Source: an uncultured Prevotella sp.
GTDB lineage: Bacteria; Bacteroidota; Bacteroidia; Bacteroidales; Bacteroidaceae
Length of the DNA stretch: 6,013 nt
Direction: 5' to 3'
Assembly: GCA_947095945.1 (NCBI GenBank)
Contig: CAMUQM010000125.1
Span: 1 to 6,013, forward strand
Made by a program: the position numbers and the translations under genes
The notes under the pieces: generated by a model
Databases searched by the model: none
What the model was told of the DNA's origin: nothing
Seen by the model: the letters and a program-made list of their open reading frames with translations, nothing else
Shown here: positions 5,915 through 6,013 of the stretch, piece after piece
Layout: each line of letters opens with the position of its first letter
Position numbering within the stretch: position 1 is the first letter of the stretch

Positions 5915-5960
5915 CAGTTGATAAAAGAATGATTATTTATAAATTTTAATTATATTGTAT

Positions 5961-6013
5961 ATGAAGAAAATCTACTTATTATTTATTTGTTTCATAGTAG
6001 TTGCACAGACCAT
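5961..6013 (+). CDS. N terminus of an exported protein (truncated by window end)
   Basis: An ATG at 5961 opens a frame that runs off the window after 17 full codons: MKKIYLLFICFIVVAQT. A lysine pair followed by a long hydrophobic stretch is a typical Sec signal peptide start, and no cysteine in lipobox context is visible yet. The protein is therefore probably exported to the periplasm, outer membrane or surface. A -7 promoter element lies about 47 bases upstream and the intervening leader is AT-rich, as is usual before Bacteroidales genes. Nothing beyond export can be inferred from this fragment. Confidence 0.7.
   Translation, partial: MKKIYLLFICFIVVAQT

Noticed and set aside
1..6013. Mobile element, phage, defence system or biosynthetic cluster
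   Set aside because: No transposase, integrase, terminal repeats, toxin-antitoxin pair, nuclease or synthase frame is present; all the complete genes are ordinary transport or metabolic genes.

Overview
The window looks like chromosomal DNA of a Bacteroidales bacterium, most likely Prevotella or a close relative. Genes start without clear Shine-Dalgarno sequences. The best promoter candidates are of the Bacteroidetes -33/-7 type (TTTG-like box, about 20 bases, then TAnnTTTG). Intergenic DNA is much richer in A+T than the coding regions, and the three proteins resemble those I know from this group. The genus is an inference from style and protein resemblance.

Layout, left to right, with all genes on the + strand. 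Bases 1-54 are the 3' part of a tRNA-Arg(CCG). It is followed by a degenerate tRNA-like copy (about 124-178) and a hairpin with a T run (189-225). A sodium/amino-acid symporter of the DAACS/SDF family occupies 279-1478. A 312-base gap holds short palindromes and direct repeats and ends in a good promoter (1691-1722) for pepT, peptidase T (1791-3014). pepT is closed by a long two-part hairpin (3032-3112). After a possible -7 element (3122-3129) comes a 756-residue CPA2-type cation:proton antiporter with two C-terminal TrkA-C (RCK_C) domains (3231-5501). A strong nested hairpin (5507-5561) ends that unit. The last 450 bases are AT-rich and non-coding. They hold a 22-bp tandem array (5628-5709) and a promoter-like element (5907-5914), then the first 17 codons of a gene for an exported protein (5961 to the window end).

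The genes do not form one operon. Each is set off by its own gap, usually with a hairpin and a promoter candidate. They share a loose theme of nutrient and ion handling: amino-acid uptake, final cleavage of tripeptides in the cytosol, and monovalent-cation/pH homeostasis. That theme is inference, and nothing shows co-regulation.

I see no phage, transposon, CRISPR, defence or biosynthetic system. The coding content is ordinary. The signals most worth a second look are non-coding: the phased 22-bp palindrome array at 5628-5709 and the tRNA-Arg relic at 124-178. Among the proteins, the symporter's altered cation- and substrate-site residues stand out.
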